Origin: Purshia tridentata
Lineage: Eukaryota; Streptophyta; Magnoliopsida; Rosales; Rosaceae
Assembly (NCBI GenBank): GCA_003254885.1
Contig: QANT01007841.1
Location: 1 to 20,975 of the forward strand
DNA: 20,975 nt
Direction of reading: 5' to 3'
The translations under genes and the position numbers were made by a program. The notes beneath the pieces are model-generated. The model was not told the DNA's origin. It saw only the letters and a program-made list of their open reading frames with translations, and did not search any database. Below, in pieces: positions 18,358-20,975 of the stretch (positions within the stretch are counted from its first letter, which is position 1; each line of letters starts with the position of its first letter).

Positions 18358-20262
18358 TGATATGTTTATTAATTCACACTCTTTTATGTCACTTTTACTT
18401 AGTTTTCATAAAAGCATTTGAATAAAAGTTATTAATTTCTTATAGTTCTGTATTTTTGGCTTCCAAGTAACAAATTATACCATTAATTCTCTTAATTAGA
18501 TTTTGACATGAATCCAATTAGAGATGGAAGCTAACACCTTAAAGTTTTTTCAAGTTAACTTTTGTTACATTTGAAGACTTCTAAGATATTCATTTTGAAT
18601 TTCAAATTCAGTCCAAAATTATTCCTGAGAAGAATTGAGTCAGCTACATTGTTTGGGTTATAACTGTTTCATCCGACTTTGGATTGAGGTATATGATATA
18701 TAGTTGGAAAGAGGACATCGAGGGCTTTCCATTGATATATAGTTTGTAATTTTTTGAGTTGTCTAATGTATCCAAATTGCTCTCCAAAGACAGCTCAGAA
18801 TTTCTGATAACAAAAGTACAAATGGTCAAAAAGTCATCTTTCTATTTTGGGTAAAAGCTATCATATGCTTTCTATCACCCTCTAGGTCCAGCCATTCCTA
18901 GATAAGGTTCTTCCCAACAATTGGAAGACTTCAAATAAGGCAAAGGGAACATCACCTTTTCTCTCAAACATCAAAGTTCAACCCTAGCAAGAGAAATTAG
19001 AATATCTTCAAATTTGAACTCACCTAACCTTATCTCTTCATCTTTTCTTCCCTCTCATCCTAGCCACACATCACAAACATTCTCACTCTCTCAATTTCGA
19101 ATTTACTTCTCACCATACTAAAAAAACCCTCATTCCATCATCCATTCCATCATCTTCTCTCAAAAACACACATCTCATCTTCCATCTTCCAAAACCCTAG
19201 CCTTTTCTCATCTCTCTGCATCATTTCTTTTCTCCATCTTCCCTCCATCACATCTTCCTCTCCAAAAAGCCAAACGCTATGACAAAACCCATCCCACCAT
19301 ATTCACTACCATTCTTACAAGAGGAGCTTGGAGGCACTTGAGACAAGAAGCTATTTTAGGCATCTTTAGAGGAGTGACAACCCTTGAGAGCTTGGCTTCA
19401 ACATCTAGAGTTTTCTCTTTTCCCTCTTGCTTTCATTTATGTTTTAATTTGTAACTTTTATGGATAGTGAGTAGTTTCTTGATATGGGCCTAGAGATGTA
19501 GCCATAGCCTAACCATATAATGAATACATGTTTTTGTGATATAAATGCCTTTAATTTGGATATATATGCTCTTATGCTAGTTTAATAATCATGACTTGTA
19601 TTTATGAACTTACCACTTGTGCATATGAGAAAAGTTGTCATGTAGAAATTAGAGATTGGTGACCTTTAATTAGTTTCTAAAGCATGTTGCATAAGAGTGT
19701 GGTAATTTAAAAGCACCTTGGTTGGATTGTTTTAATTAATTGGATTTCTCATTCTTAGAACTTTATGCACCTAAGGTTTGCTATGGCATGAATCTTAGGT
19801 AGTTAGCTATCACCTTGGTTGGGATAGTTGATAGCATGAAAGTGGATGTGCCTTAATTCACCTTGGCCCGTGGTTAGGAGGGAATGTAATATATCTAGTT
19901 TGACATAATCACTCATTGAGTTGTTTTTTACATGGAAAGGTTAGTGTGAACCCCAAATCCCATATCATTATCAATTTAATTTGTACTTGAATTTGCTTGC
20001 TTCCCAATTTACATTAGTTTGTTTTTAATTTTAATGTTACTTGTTATCACTCAACCAACCTACAACCAAACACTACTCATTTGTGCATATCATGATGTTT
20101 AGTTGTGGCTTTGCATAATATATAGTAGTTTGTTAGTTTTTTACCCTAAAATCAATCTAGCTTGTGGTTGAAGTCCCAATCCAATCTTGGGTATAACAAT
20201 CCCCTACTTCCCAATTCATACTAAAACTTGACAACCTTACACTTGAGATAGAGAAATCAACA
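18358..20262 (+). mobile_element. E7: solo-LTR-like unit of an unrelated family (C)
   Basis: It starts TGATATGTTTATTAATTCAC and ends GAGAAATCAACA (TG...CA), with flanks AAGAC (18353-18357) and GAGAC (20263-20267), a 5-bp duplication with one mismatch. Removing it joins GGGTCAAAGAC to CCTTTTCTTGTGG in H, parallel to GGGTTGGAGACCCCTTA in E6 (16070). Length is 1905 bp. It is AT-rich except for a CT-rich leader-like stretch (about 18950-19270) rich in CTCTC, CATCTTCC and AAACCCTAG words. Near its end, CCCCTACTTCCCAATTCATA and ACTAAAACTTGACAACC resemble the 3' ends of Athila/Tat-type Ty3-gypsy LTRs as I remember them. No coding domain or PBS was seen. Confidence 0.7.
18950..19270 (+). other. CT-rich leader-like stretch of E7
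   Basis: More than 300 bp dominated by C, T and A on this strand, with many CTCTC, TCATC and TCTTCC words, like the 5' untranslated leader of an LTR transcript. No long frame and no clear TATA box was found. The direction is inferred only from the pyrimidine bias. Confidence 0.35.
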
Positions 20263-20267
20263 GAGAC

Positions 20268-20407
20268 CCTTTTCTTGTGGTTGGGAAGTTGTTGTTCATT
20301 TAGAAGTGGTTTCACAGGTTTTTTTAAAATGGGTTAGTCCAATTTTCAGGGGAGGTTCTACCTATTTTTTAGAAGATTTTTCCTTGATATTGAATTCTCA
20401 CAGGATT
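20268..20407 (+). mobile_element. H, last piece: family B 3' region, incomplete
   Basis: ACAGGTTTTTTTAAAATGGG, TTAGTCCAATTTTCAGGGGA and CCTTGATATTGAATTCTCAC follow E6 16125-16215 closely. It stops at CAGGATT, about 45 bp short of the expected CCTGTCA end, because E8 begins. Confidence 0.75.
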
Positions 20408-20618
20408 TGTCACACCCTAACCTGAGATTAAAGAGTAAATCCCAAATTAAGGAGTGAAGCACACTGATCTAATTATAGAATTAGCTTCCATAACCAGAAT
20501 GTGATGTGAAAAATAAAATAAATAAAGGAATAAACTTTGTACAACTATCATATTACAACTCAATTCATGCTTAATTTACAAACTCAGTCCTTCTCCAAGT
20601 ACACTGCTCCCGACTCAA

Positions 20619-20975
20619 TGACAGGACCCACCCCGAATTCCACCCTGGAACCCGGAGTGATCCTGCGAGCATCCAATATCAAGGAAAATCCTACCGAAAT
20701 TTCGGCAGAACCTCCCCTGAAATTGGACGAACCCTTTTTTCTCCACGAGACCTGCAATTGCACTTCTAAGTTCCACAGCTCCTCTACCACAACCAAAAGG
20801 GTCTCCGACCCAATTTCAAATCAATTTCTTAAATTTTCATTAGATTATCAGAGCCGCGCTATAAAATTTACTAAGAAGACAAATTTTACAAGATTAATTA
20901 GTTCCTATAGCTTTCAAATGTTCGCTGGATTGCCCCGACATCTTTGGCTCGACCGCTCCACCGCTACCACCTGGG
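20619..20975 (-). mobile_element. E9: reverse-strand family B unit, 3' part only
   Basis: The plus strand reads TGACAGGACCCACCCCGAATTCC, the exact reverse-complement form of the family B end. It goes on through the 3' hairpin (20691-20708), the GGAAAATCC and TCCAATATCAAGG words, and reaches the acceptor CAG|GTGGTAGCGG at the window edge (read on the minus strand, about 20970). The candidate TSD is CTCAA (20614-20618). The remainder lies outside. Its sharp palindromes suggest it is among the younger family B copies. Confidence 0.75.
20691..20708. repeat. 3'-end palindrome of E9
   Basis: CTACCGAAATTTCGGCAG contains the perfect 12-bp palindrome CCGAAATTTCGG. It is the best preserved form of the 3' hairpin seen in E1 and E6. 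Confidence 0.65.

Larger units (their letters stand above)
27..20407 (+). mobile_element. H: oldest family B LTR-like unit, split into six pieces
   Basis: The start TGTAACGACCTG matches the family B start TGTAATGACCCG of E6. When E1, E2, E3, E4 and E7 and one copy of each TSD are removed, the pieces 27-83, 2215-2286, 5192-5980, 8792-9638, 17443-18357 and 20268-20407 join into about 2.8 kb that follows the order of blocks in E6 and E3. The blocks are the 5' module, CT-rich leader, exon-like block, tandem array, acceptor region and the 3' motif CCTTGATATTG. H never reaches its own CCTGTCA end, because it is cut at 20407 by E8. It carries no protein-coding domain. The base changes relative to E6, the eroded array and the number of insertions it hosts agree with its being the oldest unit. 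Orientation is by analogy with E6. Confidence 0.75.
20408..20975 (-). mobile_element. E8: start of a further LTR-like unit (family D), leaves the window
   Basis: TGTCACACCCTAACC begins abruptly inside H, and has the form of a reverse-strand LTR end (…GGTTAGGGTGTGACA). The left TSD would be GGATT (20403-20407); its partner is out of view. The 211 bases 20408-20618 are AT-rich and match no other unit here. Then the family B text of E9 starts. Whether E8 continues beyond E9 cannot be seen. Confidence 0.5.

Noticed and set aside
18644..18829. Small reverse-strand open frame in E7
   Set aside because: 61 codons in AT-rich LTR sequence with no similarity I recognise and no promoter context.
20584..20796. 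70-codon reverse frame at the right edge
   Set aside because: It crosses the E8/E9 boundary and overlaps the palindromic LTR end; not a gene.

Overview
This window looks like plant nuclear DNA, most likely from a eudicot with a repeat-rich genome. It contains no recognisable host gene, tRNA, rRNA or bacterial-type gene. Every open frame is short, unsupported and lies inside repeat sequence. I cannot name the species from the sequence.

Almost the whole window can be read as one nest of LTR-retrotransposon-derived units that each have the size and ends of a long terminal repeat (TG...CA). I rebuilt it from 5-bp target-site duplications (TSDs) flanking each unit. The oldest host unit (H, + strand, family B) starts at 27 and is cut into pieces by later arrivals: E1 (84-2209, +, TSD TGGAA), E2 (2287-5186, -, family A, TSD GGCCA), E3 (about 5981-8786, +, family B, 5' end lost), E4 (9639-17437, +, family A, TSD CCTAT), E7 (18358-20262, an unrelated family C, TSD AAGAC/GAGAC) and E8 (starts 20408, leaves the window). 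E4 is itself split by E5 (10206-13100, -, family A, TSD AACGA) and E6 (13299-16257, +, family B, TSD CTCTA). A further reverse-strand family B end (E9) starts at 20619. Removing the insertions joins the pieces of H and of E4 into sequences collinear with the other family members.

No gag, protease, reverse transcriptase, RNase H or integrase coding sequence, no tRNA-iMet primer-binding site and no polypurine tract next to an LTR was seen. The simplest reading is a cluster of solo LTRs, or of large non-autonomous elements, possibly of the Ty3/gypsy chromovirus (Del/Tekay-like) type for families A and B. That clade assignment is from remembered end motifs only.

Families A and B differ in much of their sequence but share an architecture: a 5' zone with a conserved CTCG/CGAG module, a TATA-like site, a CT/GC-rich leader, a candidate splice donor, a short exon-like block of about 55-105 nt bounded by AG and GTGAGT, a roughly 1-kb intron-like stretch that contains a tandem array of about 27-bp hairpin-forming units, and a CAG| acceptor followed by a purine-rich block ending near AGACGAGGCA. 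The recurrence of the splice-like signals and of the hairpin array in several diverged copies is the most unusual signal here. It suggests a spliced, non-coding LTR transcript, which is inference and needs RNA data.
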